This document shows, one piece after another, positions 1 to 9,675 of a stretch of 64,000 bases of DNA. Made by a program: the position numbers and the translations under genes. Under the pieces are notes generated by a model that saw nothing but the letters and a program-made list of their open reading frames with translations, had not been told where the DNA came from and searched no databases. The first letter of the stretch is position 1. Every line of letters begins with the position of its first letter. Source of the stretch: Pyrrhosoma nymphula (taxonomy: Eukaryota > Arthropoda > Insecta > Odonata > Coenagrionidae); NCBI GenBank assembly GCA_963573305.1, contig OY754329.1:79756576-79820575 (forward strand), written 5' to 3'.

Positions 1-896
1 TATCTATAGACCAGGAATGGAACGCACGAAGAAACTTACGAGTGACGTTTATATGATAACTTAAGTAGGAAGTAAACGGTTAGCTGATAGCAGAGAGAAG
101 TGAAGAGCTGTTGAAAACTAATCCTTGGATTGATGGCTGCCGATGATGGCGGATAAGTTTAAAACAAAACCGCGATTGAAAATAATAAGAAAACCCAGTA
201 ACGCCATCAAACTTATAAGTCAATAACTCACCAGCTTTAAGGTTAAATGTCACTACGCGATTGAATACATTCGTGTTGTCACTCAAGGTAGTTGACATGT
301 CCACGGTAATTTTCAGCCTTTGCCACCAAGCCTGATATGTTCCACGTTCTCTTAGAATGCGCGTCATGCTAAGAGGCAAGCCATAATGGTTACGTAGAGG
401 ACGAATTTTCTCCTCTGTGAAGAGGTGAGGTTGCAGGCAGGCATTCATTATTTGTCCAAGTTCAGTGTTGGATTCCGCAACCTCCCATGACGCTAAATGA
501 GGGCCACAAAGCTATCAGGAGAATAATGTTAGGTTATATCATAAACTCAGGTAGTGTTACGTAGTGAACATGCTTATATTCAATACAAAAATTAAGATGT
601 AAAAACGTATTAATATGGGAAAATAATTTACTGTTTTTAATAAATTAGTATCCCAAATAGTTATTCCATGACGGAGAGTAGTAATTAATTATTACTAGAA
701 TTATTTGCTGCATACACCCATTCTAGTTTACCTAGTAGGAGTGATAACTTATAGACAATATCTAAAGCAATTATTATGGTCCCATTTTCATATATATTTA
801 CACTATCCCGAAAACAGCTCTAATGAGCTTTTATATCGGCTATTTCAACAAGTAACAGCGGATGAACACAAAAAACTCATGACCTGAGTGGTGAAA
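1..896. other. Anonymous AT-rich DNA
   Basis: A 122-codon open frame lies on the minus strand at 80-448. Its protein shows no motif I recognise and no splice context that supports it. The rest of the stretch is AT-rich with many stops in all frames. I see no gene here. Confidence 0.5.
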
Positions 897-980
897 AATC
901 CACTCGCGCGGGAATCAAACCCGTGACCCTCGGGTTAGCAGGTGAGGATTTTGCCCCTTATCCACCAGGGCTATTGTCTG
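897..980 (-). repeat. tRNA-derived SINE head (degenerate)
   Basis: Read on the minus strand, the segment has an A-box-like stretch (TAGCCCTGGTGG) followed about 40 bases later by a B-box-like GGGTTTGATTCCCG. This is the split internal RNA polymerase III promoter of a tRNA. The anticodon arm does not fold convincingly, so this is more likely the head of a tRNA-derived SINE than a working tRNA gene. No clear tail or target duplication is visible. Confidence 0.5.
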
Positions 981-984
981 CGAG

Positions 985-1765
985 GCTACTGTACGCTGAA
1001 AAAAATAAATCATAAATCGCTCAGTTCTGCAATATTTTACATTGATCCCGTGCGATCATTTCTATCGTAGCTCGCAGAAGAAAGAAGCAAGCATCCTTAA
1101 TTTCTTCCTAGATATAGACTGCTTTGAACTTCCGCAGACGATACAACCAATTTCATTTGCCCTTCGATCTTTCAGAGATTTCTTCCTTCCATCCTACCCA
1201 TCTCCGAGAATTTAATCCACCCTCATGCGACCTCTTCACACACTCCATACTATTCCTACTCTTACCCAATTCGAAATCCCACGCTCACGCAATCTGTTCG
1301 CCAGCCTTCTTGACTCACTCCTCTTCTCCTCTCACTCAAATCATAATCCTCATCATTGGGTCCCTCCCCACCTTTCTCGTTTTCCTCGTTCGCTTCTCAA
1401 CTTAAATCCTTACCAACTCCTCCTCAATCCCTCCAAGGAATGGTCTCAATATCTCTCCCTCTTGCTCGTTCCCTACATCATTATCTTCCTCGTCGTTCCT
1501 CTCTAGCACCTAATTTTCCTCTCTCTCTCTCTTGATCTTTATCACTCCCGTACCTTATTATCTCCCCAATATATACTCCTAACTTGGATCATTTCTACCT
1601 CCCAAATGTCTCCAGGCATTGCGGAGAAGATGTCTTTTTTCGTTTAGTCCATCATTCTTGATTTCATTTTATATCTACTACCCCTACTATTCCCATTTTC
1701 TATCTCTCCACCGTTCACATTTATTCTTTCGAGTGAATCTAACCCCTTCCCAATATTGCACATTT
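985..1765. other. Pyrimidine-rich anonymous DNA
   Basis: The plus strand is strongly C/T-rich from about 1125 to 1760, which creates two overlapping 93-codon open frames (1124-1405 and 1225-1506). Their proteins are low complexity and unrecognised. Similar pyrimidine-rich blocks recur at 3430-3830, 4320-4560 and 6540-6780, all next to minus-strand LINE debris. They may be purine-rich LINE sequence seen in antisense. Confidence 0.4.
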
Positions 1766-1767
1766 CA

Positions 1768-2275
1768 GGTAGTCTGAGCGAGATATCACTTCTCATAAAA
1801 ATAATGCGTTGAGTTTGGCCTCGTAATGATGAAAAATATCTTACCTTTCAAATGATACCTGAATATAAGTCATTTACAGTAGTACTTTTCGAGTTATTTT
1901 CCAAAAAATATGTGCCGCTTTTTATTCTCAAGGAAATAGTTCGTGCATTTAATCTAATTTAATTTAATTTAATTTAATTTAAAAAAATAAATACATTACT
2001 CATCGTAATACATTTTACAAAATCCCCCAAAAAAAAGTTCCGGTATGAAGTCGTGATCAGCGTTTGGGGTGAAACCAATAAGTTAAAATCTTATTATATT
2101 ATCAAACTTTGTTACATAAAAATGTTATGTCTATTCATTTAATTTATGTGAAAATCAAACACAATTAAGAAAGTGTTTGCCACATTAATTTTATCTACTT
2201 CGTGCACCTTACAGTTTCTTGAATTTAAAGCTTAAATTCGATTTTTTTTCTTATTATGACTAGAGAGAAATCTTG
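1768..2275 (+). repeat. Interspersed repeat, copy 1 (second copy near 42.8 kb)
   Basis: This segment aligns by eye with 42847-43350 in the same orientation. Both begin with GGTAGT-TGAG-GAGATATCACTT, share a block around a ATATCT-ACCTTTC core, and end with TATGACTAGAGA-AAATCT. Similarity is patchy, with several indels, so the copies are old. No coding motif is visible. It may be the non-coding end of a LINE, because LINE debris adjoins both copies. Confidence 0.6.
1956..1980. repeat. (AATTT)5 microsatellite
   Basis: Five perfect pentamer units followed by a poly-A stretch. It lies inside the interspersed repeat that has a second copy near 42.8 kb, and that copy lacks the array. Confidence 0.95.
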
Positions 2276-2639
2276 ATCAAGCCACCTTAATCTCTCCATC
2301 ACCTACCATCCGCTCTCGTAGTTCAACGTGCGTTCCTTCCATTTCTTCACGACCGTAACACTATTTCATACTTTCTGCCCAGTGTCTACTTTTCCAAAAT
2401 TCTACCTATTCTGACTCAAGCCATATTTCCCTTTCTATCTCCAGCAATGCTATCAATAAATTATTAGATAATGTACTCAAAAAATCTCCTTCATCGCTCA
2501 TTAGTTCAATTCTCTGCTGTTAGATTGCTCTTAACTCCCAGGGCAACCTATATCTGAGTTAATATTTAGCCGCACCAACATATCCCCTCCATCTGGATTG
2601 GTCTTTTGCGTCTTCTTCTGCAGCTCAAATCCTCTCCCA

Positions 2640-3340
2640 ATCGGTTTTAACTTGATACTACCATCTCTACCTTCATCTTCCCCGGGGTCGTCTTCCTTCT
2701 GGAGATCTCTTCAATAACTCCTTCAGCACACGTCCCTACCTTTTTTCTTAGTATTATTCCAGCCCATCTGATTCTTATGAACTTAATTTCACTTATTGTA
2801 TCATGACTCCTCAACAGGTCTCTGATTTCCCTATCATAGTTTCTTCTCCATTCTCCTTGTTTATATGTAGGCCCGTAGATTTTCCATATTATGTTATTCT
2901 CAAATAATTTCAACTATTTCTCCTCCGTCCTACTCAGTTTCCTTGTCTCAGATCCATAGAACCGTACTGTAAAATTATCGTTTTGTACAGCCTAATTTTT
3001 GTTTTGTGTGACGGATTTCGATGACATGGTTTTGTTGAATGCTTATCAGCATCTATGTACCAGTGTTAATATTTTTGTACATCAGTTTTCTGTATTATCA
3101 TTCCATATAATTACTCCTAAGTGTTTAAAATTCGCTACTTTTACAAATTTGTGCCCATCTATTTTTAGAAGACCTATAATTTCATTTGAGTTTCTTGTGA
3201 TGTATTTGTACTTAGTTTTTATGTAATTTTTTTAGTCTTATTTTTTGGTTTCTTTCGTAAATATTTTTGCTATTAATGTAACAATTTCTATACTTTCTGC
3301 GAATAACGCTACGTCATCTGCAAAAGCTAATACGTTTTTC
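2640..3340 (-). pseudogene. LINE reverse transcriptase, palm to C-terminus, broken
   Basis: On the minus strand a reverse transcriptase can be followed through stops and frame changes. Plus positions 3301-3333 encode VLAFADDVALF, the palm active-site box, with the two catalytic aspartates at 3313-3324 in FADD form. About 180 bases further on, FKHLGVIIW (3101-3133) matches the conserved HLG step of the thumb region. An 88-codon frame at 2647-2913 then gives IWKIYGP, EWRR and IRIRWAGIIL, the typical C-terminal block of arthropod non-LTR retrotransposons (known pattern RLRWAGHV). Several stops and the lack of an N-terminal half show it is dead. The closest clade (jockey-like or other) cannot be set by eye. 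Confidence 0.8.
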
Positions 3341-3790
3341 CAACAATCTAATACCCCTTGATGTGAGATTGGAGATATAAAATTGGAGACCGTCGCTGGA
3401 AATTAGGAAACTAATTTACATACGAGGTAATGTACTTATCATGCCTTCTTCAATCTATTATCTTCTATCATCATGATCCCCAGTCTTTCTTTCTTTCCTC
3501 CGTTACTTCAATCTCTTGTCTATTCTCATTTCTTCACTCAAGTCAATCCCCACAATGGCCACTACACAACTTGCTGCCACTTCTGTTTGCTTCGTCCATA
3601 GTTCGTTTCGTTCAGACTTTGGCTCGTTCGTCGATTTTTTCTTTCACTCTCCCTTTTACAGTTCCATTTTCAATTGTCATATTATTCTTATATATTATTT
3701 CCCTCCATACATATTTACAAATGAAATATCTCACTCCCATTTCCACAACCAATCTTCAACCCTCATTGTTAAAAATTTATTTTTTCTAAT
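3341..3790. other. LINE-flanking pyrimidine-rich DNA
   Basis: This stretch links two minus-strand LINE fragments. Plus-strand open frames at 3430-3789 and 3516-3824 overlap, are serine/phenylalanine-rich and low complexity, and are probably chance frames. No separate gene is visible. Confidence 0.4.
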
Positions 3791-3794
3791 AATT

Positions 3795-4330
3795 TCATTG
3801 TCTTCCATTATAACGTCTGGATAATGTTTTCCCCGATTCGAAGCACTGAATTGGAGTACGCGTTCTATCCATCTTTTCCTCGGACTTCCAAATGGTTTAT
3901 TCCCTTCCGTTTCATAACAAATAAGAGATTTTTATCAGCATATTGTTGATTTTTGTTAGTGTTATATTTATTCATTCTACGTACTCTTTCCATTTTTCCC
4001 AAATTCTTCTCAAATCGGATGTTTTATAATCCAGATTTAGTAGCTGACGTACAGTATAATTTATGAAAGAGTCCCATTTAGTCACTCCGACCAGGGGTCT
4101 CCAGAATTTTATTTGAGCAACGTCGATTAGCTGTCCTACAATCTCTGGTTGAAAGCCTAGATTCACTTCCCTTAGGAAATATATGTATAAAAGTATGTAT
4201 ATGTTATAATGTGGTACGTTTAACATACTTACCACATTATAAAATCTCATTAAAATATCTCTTCCCATTTGCTTCCTGAAATTTCTTCTAAAAACTCCAT
4301 TTGCCCTATCATTCACTCTTTAGGGCTCTC
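3795..4330 (-). pseudogene. LINE C-terminal tail, second element
   Basis: The minus-strand frame at 3972-4316 has a series of residues that mark the tail after the RT domain in many arthropod LINEs: AQIKFWRPLVGVTKWD, then a leucine-rich stretch and EKWKEYVE. The known pattern is EMKFLRRxAGxTxxDRxxN ... WxxHVxRM. Further along, after stops, plus 3851-3901 encodes NKPFGSPRKRWIERV, matching the GRPRKRW motif that closes this protein family. The order is right, so one element is represented, although a start and the RT core are absent. It lies in the same orientation as the RT fragment at 2640-3340, but their tails differ, so they are probably two insertions. Confidence 0.8.
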
Positions 4331-5320
4331 CTCAATTATTCTTCACTTGAATATACTCCTTACCCGGATAACGTCTCCCTCCAAAAACCCCTTCGTCATT
4401 TCCAATAATATATTTTTCATCCTGCTCAGGTCGTCACCTATTTTTTTCCATAGCTTACCGCATACTTATTCATTACCGTCGTCCTCTTTTTTACTCTTCA
4501 TTACCCTCACATATCTCACTCCCTATCTCATTCAGCACACCCGTTCTTATTCTCATTTCAACAACCAATTACACTCGTATCATTCATCGCTAGTTTTATA
4601 CATTGAAAAGTACTTCAGAATATCTTGGGGGATGAAAAAAATGGAAAATGTATCTCCGTTCTCATTAGGTTGCTCCTCAAGTTCGCCGAAAGCATCTGGA
4701 ATCCAGTGCAAAAATTTATTTTGCAAATTTAATACCTACAATACATGATGTAATCCAATATAAACTAATACAAACAAAACAAACGTGACTGGAAAGGGAA
4801 TGGGTTGGTAGCAGAGAATGAACCACAGATTACAAGCAATGCTAAATTTACTAGAAAAACTTAGATCACGCGAGTCGTTAGAGACAAATGTTCTGTACTC
4901 CGTCACTTTCAATGGACACTAAAGGACCTTGATGCATATGTTAGCAAGAAAACAAGGTGAAGTTTGAGAAGATTAATAACCATGCAAAGAAAGATACCCA
5001 AACATTTTCCTCCGTAAGTAACAGGATCACACAACTCGCTTGATTAATTGAAATACCGAGAATTATTATTCGCTTCGGGAACGTCTGCGTCCTTAGCACA
5101 CTTAGCTGCTACATCTGGAAGTACTGCTGAACAATAAGGGCTTTCGCGAACCTTTCAAGTAAGAACAATATCTTAGTGTAAGTGTGCCAGGGTAAGTTGG
5201 AAGGCTCTGCGCTTTGCCGTCGTCACCTGGCCTATTTTTAAAGTACCTTGCATTGAACACTACTCACCAGTACCTATTAGAGTAGCTCAGCTGTATTCGC
5301 CAAGAAAAGTGGAACAGCAT
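4331..5320. other. Anonymous DNA between LINE tail and fold-back
   Basis: A 159-codon plus-strand frame at 4269-4748 is opposite the LINE tail and its pyrimidine-rich continuation. Its protein is low complexity. From about 4750 to 5320 I see no coding motif, RNA or repeat structure. Confidence 0.4.
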
Positions 5321-5517
5321 CTTATATAAATAAAAACAACGAGTTTTACTGCCCCCTTGTTTTATTTATTAACGCGTTTCAACGCCTGAGCGTCATCTTC
5401 AGGTACATAGTGGTCAATACATGAGTATGTACCTAAAGATGACGCTCAGGCGTTGAAACGCGCTGTAATAAATAAAACCAGTGGGTAGTAAAACTCGTTT
5501 TTATTGATATCTATATA
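5321..5517. repeat. Fold-back element with hammerhead-like motif in both arms
   Basis: Two arms of roughly 90 bases (5321-5408 and 5427-5517) are inverted copies, separated by only 18 bases. Differences are a handful of substitutions and short indels. In the left arm, read on the minus strand (5371-5402), CTGAAGA is followed by a small hairpin with a TCAG loop (ACGC/GCGT stem), then GAAACGCGTT. The right arm carries the same motif on the plus strand (5433-5463) with CTAAAGA instead. Both motifs point outward. No protein is encoded. It resembles inverted terminal repeats of a Penelope-like element or a derived non-autonomous element. Confidence 0.8.
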
Positions 5518-5529
5518 ATTGCTATAAGA

Positions 5530-6030
5530 ATATGCCAACACCAACGTCCGGTTTCTCGGCACCCTTCCCCTATTGATAAAATAATCCTAAATATTATCAA
5601 CCTACAAATTGCCTATCATTATTGGCGCAAATGACCTCAGTTTTTTATCACCTTCCAAAATAACCAACCAGCCAACGCATTATTACACCTTCAATAACGT
5701 TCGTTTTGTCCCACATTCTTCTCTACCAACAAAATCTTAATTACAGCATCGTATTTACTTTCCCTATATATTCTCGCAATTCCATCCTATCCCTTCCTCC
5801 ATCCACTCTTGATCAATTACCATCACCATCAGCGCTTATCTGAAGTACATGAAGCCTCTCATTTCTTCCTTCCATCGCAATTCCCACAATCCTCTTCTCC
5901 TTTTCTCCCTCCAATTCTCTAGAATCACTCACTCCATATCCCGCTATTCTTGGAAACGCCATAAAACCAGAGGATCGGGTTTGTGCGGTATTTTGAGAAC
6001 CAGCTTCCCCCTTCTTCAATCCCTTACTTC
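5530..6030 (-). repeat. Interspersed repeat R-A, copy 1
   Basis: The part at 5590-5760 aligns with 6430-6595 in the same orientation and with 7738-7840 in the opposite orientation. Shared landmarks include CGTTCRTTTTGTCCCA and ACAAAATCTT-ATTA. A short motif at 5530-5560 (GGTTTCTC after CCGACACC-like sequence) recurs at 6090 and 42575. It probably represents LINE non-coding sequence on the minus strand. Small open frames at 5813-6019 (-) and 5849-6043 (+) have no recognisable product. Confidence 0.55.
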
Positions 6031-6033
6031 AAT

Positions 6034-6350
6034 TTACTCTTGATATAACAAATTACTACAGTTTCCGGTGGCATAACGATTACACCTGTGCTGACGCCGG
6101 GTTTCTCTCCATTCCTTCTGCATCATCATCATTGACCGAACTGTCTTCCGACTGTTTTCAACGGGATGTCCCCTATCACACACGGAACTGAGCATCTCCT
6201 TCCATTTGTCGGTAACACCTGCCATAATTTATGTGCCTTTGAGCGTACCAATCCTTCCTCTCCCTCGCATTTCTTCAATGTTTCCTCTGCGAGTATCCTT
6301 GTCAAGTAATTTCGGTGTAGTATATCCTTCAATCAAGATGTCTTTATCCA
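6034..6350 (-). pseudogene. Possible LINE C-terminal tail
   Basis: Minus-strand frames here contain RGRGRIGTLKG followed by DKWKEMLSSVCDRG. This order resembles the closing segment of some LINE proteins (a GRGRPRIGML-type basic stretch, then a tryptophan-containing segment). It is followed by RKEWRET-like sequence and a GTTTCTCTCCATTCC motif (antisense), which is also found at 42585 after another LINE-like tail. Frames shift and stops occur. The match rests on short motifs only, so I rate it below the other LINE tails. Confidence 0.4.
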
Positions 6351-6429
6351 TTTAAAAATCTCTCTTACCCATGCTCTTTATCTCAGTACTATTTCCTTTC
6401 TCAATTCTTTAAATGATCGTTCTCCGAAC

Positions 6430-6700
6430 TACCTACTCTCCAATCCTAAATTACGCAAATTACCTCAGATTCCGATCGCCTCCCAAAGTAACCAGAAAAC
6501 CAAATCAATACATTATCGCAACCTCCATTTCGTTCATTTTGTCCCATGTTTCTCTCCCCAGACAAAATCTTCATTATTGCCCAGCATTTCGGGTCTCGCT
6601 CTTCATATCACTACATTCTTTTCTCATTTCGATTATCCTCCATCCCTTCCACTCTCCCTCGACTTACTCCTCAACGCCTCTCATCATGTCGTCATTCCCA
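6430..6700 (-). repeat. Interspersed repeat R-A, copy 2
   Basis: It aligns with 5590-5760 (same orientation) and 7738-7840 (inverted), including the block around TTCATTTTGTCCCATGTTTCTCTCC. The overlapping plus-strand open frames of 106-159 codons at 6413-6903 fall in pyrimidine-rich sequence and look like chance frames. Confidence 0.55.
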
Positions 6701-7010
6701 CGATCCTCTTTTCTCTTTCGTTCCCTTCCGTTTCCTCTCTCGTATCACTCCACTCCTCCCAACTCCCTCTCTCTTTCCCTTTGCCGGGAGAAACCCTCTC
6801 GGCGCCCCGCATCGCAACACTCCAGCGCCCGCGCTCACCCACTGGAAATGCCTCGATGGCGATTGAAACGCGAGCTGCCGGGCTGCAATTAAAACAGTTC
6901 TAGTGGATGGAGGAGGGCTGTGAGGGAGGGCTGGAGGATATGTGAGTCGGTTGGTTGGGTATGTTGGGAGGAGGAAGGTTGGGAGAGGAAACGAAATGCA
7001 GGAAACGCCC
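6700..7010. other. CpG-containing pyrimidine/purine-rich block
   Basis: A GC-rich stretch (for example GGCGCCCCGCATCGC near 6800) switches near 6900 from C/T-rich to G/A-rich on the plus strand. A 159-codon minus-strand frame covers it (6692-7171), rich in P, R and S, without recognised motifs. I cannot assign a function. Confidence 0.4.
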
Positions 7011-7330
7011 TCCCAACGCTCCTTGTACCTCACTTGAGGCCATTTCTTCACTTCCTTCGTAGGAAATAATACAAGCAGTCTGAATTCCGATGAATGATCT
7101 GATGTTTTCCCAGCGTATCTTCTGAAGGAAGGCTTCTCGAGTGTTCCACCTAAGAATCTAATATTCAGCACGCTCTTCTCCAGTGCAGTGAATTGAAAGT
7201 TTTGCTAAGGACAATGAAAATGGACAGTAAGAAGCTTTCATCGAAAATTTAATAAGAACACCACAGATTTCTCAGCTTGTTTTTACTTTGAAAGTCTAGA
7301 AAATTTTATTAAATAATAGAAGAGTATTCC

Positions 7331-7410
7331 TAGCTTTGTTGAGTGAGAAATGAAACCAGAAATCCAATGAATGAGGAATCAAGTATCTGTGATATGACCA
7401 AGAGGAATGC
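7331..7410 (+). repeat. Short interspersed repeat, copy 1
   Basis: The segment TAGCTTTGTTGAGTGAGAAA onwards matches 9598-9675 in the same orientation, including GAAATGAA-CCAGAA and a TAT-GTGATA core. No motif identifies the family. Confidence 0.5.
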
Positions 7411-7599
7411 ATTGATGTGTCAGTAGAACTACGACAATATACCTCACCTACGCAAAGAGCAATGCAAGCAATAGCTTTAAAATGAATGAAGGGTGTTTTC
7501 GGGATCCCCACCGGGTTAGGTATTTGGCTGCTGAGGATGTGTCGACGCATAACACTTCCATCGTCTTTAGAGCGTTGATGATGATATTATCTGTTCACA

Positions 7600-7850
7600 G
7601 TTCCAGGTCCCATCCGATGGACGGAGTACTATTCATTGCAGCGGCAGTCCGAGATGAGGGATGAACGCAGAGATATGGAGAGTGAGAAGGAAAATACGGG
7701 GGATTAATGAAGATTTTGACGTAAGAGACGAACACGAAACAAAATGGGTGAAATGAAGGTTGAGATACTGCGTTGATTGGTTGGTTGGTTACTCTGGGTG
7801 GAGATCGACAACTGATGTCATATGCGGCACTTAGAATAGGTTTTTCGGCA
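7600..7850 (+). repeat. Interspersed repeat R-A, inverted copy
   Basis: At 7738-7840 the plus strand reads as the reverse complement of copies 1 and 2 (ACAAAATGGGTGAAATGAAGG, GGTTACTCTGGG). Just upstream, CCATCCGATGGACGGAGTACT resembles CCGTCGGATGGAACG at 42518-42535 in inverse sense, a second shared landmark. The opposite orientation shows that this is a separate insertion. Confidence 0.5.
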
Positions 7851-9597
7851 TCAAATTTTTATAGATTTTAGGAATGGAGGAAGTAGAGAAACAGGATGTC
7901 GGTGTTAACCTGGTTTTTACGAAGGGCGTCATGATACTATGTGTCCAATACAATAGATAAAATACAGGACTTTTGTATCAAATGTATCGCGTGATCTCAG
8001 GTTGCCTAATAAACTTAAATTGCTTTTAATCTAGTAGTCGTGGGTAGGTAATTCAGGGAACGAAAATATGCGGAGAAGTGGCCAAAGGGGGTTAAGTAGG
8101 AACCGGGAAATACCAATGAAAAATACCCCAACCAAGACATGAACCCGACCTCGATGGATTGGAAGCCAGTCTAGCCACCAAACCAACTCGATCTCTGGTA
8201 CCAACATTCGAGCAGGTACAAGGTAGGAACCCAATAAGTAGACAAAGTAGACTACATAGAAACTCCTAGGCATTCAACTTACAAAAGATGATATTCCTCG
8301 GAGAGCCTTTAGGTTTTATCCTTCCCGCTACACTTAACTGGCTTTCTTTTGCAACAGAGTAGCGGTTCCCGAAAAAAGAAAACATTGCCACATCATTTAA
8401 GGCGTGACTTTTGAACGAGCTGTAATAAAACTATAAACCACCTACCTTCCCTTTCTGTAAGCAACTATAACTTAGAGAGGTCTCTACGCTTCACCATTCC
8501 CCCAAATCGACCGAGGAGTAACGAAAGACAGTTAAGCTATCAAAGTAATAAGTTATTAGAATAATAGAATAGAATAGAATATCAGTTATGGAAAGGGACA
8601 CTTCAAGAAGTGGAGAATGTTTTTCAAATAATAAGTCAACATCTAAATTTTATTTTCTTTTTCAAATTTCTTCTTGATTTCATCTCCTCCTCCTGTATGT
8701 CCATTTCCTTTCTTTAAAGGAGCACTATTACGCGTATTTTTAAAATATTTTCCAATATTCTTCCTTCATATTACAAAATTTAACACACATATTTTACCTG
8801 AAAATTACATTTATCCGTTGAAAACTGGTTGCTACCCAAATTAATCAAAAGTCGGAAATTTACCGAATTAGTCATTTCATAAATATGGATTTCCACGGAG
8901 CTAAGCCTGCAGGTTTATAACTCTTCCTTCTTTCTCATTTTTTTCCCGCGAGAGGACTTCGCCATCGCTCTTACTAGATTCGGCAATATTCGGACCGTGG
9001 GGGATTTTCGGAATCCAATAACAATAATTTTCTTCCTTCCTCTTTCGGCGGAGTGGATTTGGAAGAATTCCGGCTAATAATCTTACCCAGAGAGCTCTCT
9101 TAAAGATTTCCTCCATCCGAAATCAGGCCAACTCTCATTGGAGGAGGTATTTCCGTTCAACGCAAATACACTCAGGGTCGTAAATAAAACCACAAATATG
9201 AGTATACTAAATATTTTCACGTGGCACCAATTCGGGCTCTTTGAATGTGAAACAGAGCTGAAAGGTCAATTGAAATTTTCTTTAAAATAACGATATAATT
9301 TTGCATGGCTCCTAAGCTATTTCAAATATAAAACGTGATAAAACCTAAGACTTTATCATTTTTCAAGCTAAATTTCTCTGAATAAGTGCATTGAAATCAT
9401 TGAATAGGATATAGGGACGGAAGTGAGTTTTCATTAAAAAATTAATACGAAGACCATAGCCTCCGTTCCTCGTTTTACCTTTTAAACGGTAGAATGTTCT
9501 CTAAAATAATAGATAGGTACATAGCTCGTATTTATGCTGCACCAACACAACGGAGCAGATAGTCTCCAATCTGCGAGAGCATGTGCGTCCATTTTCG
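7851..9597. other. Anonymous AT-rich DNA
   Basis: Short frames at 8031-8273 (-) and 8901-9116 (-) are unrecognised. A short AGAAT array lies at 8566-8580. I see no coding motif, RNA or inverted repeat. Confidence 0.5.
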
Positions 9598-9675
9598 TAG
9601 CTTTATTGTGATAGAAATGAAGCCAGAATTACAGTTAATGGAGAATCGAATATCGGTGATAAGATAAAAGCCGAT
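9598..9675 (+). repeat. Short interspersed repeat, copy 2
   Basis: This is the partner of 7331-7410: TAGCTTTATTGTGATAGAAA followed by GAAGCCAGAATTACAG and ATATCGGTGATAAGAT. It has the same orientation as copy 1. Confidence 0.5.

Noticed and set aside
80..448. 122-codon minus-strand open frame
   Set aside because: No family motif, no splice or promoter context; such lengths occur by chance among many frames.
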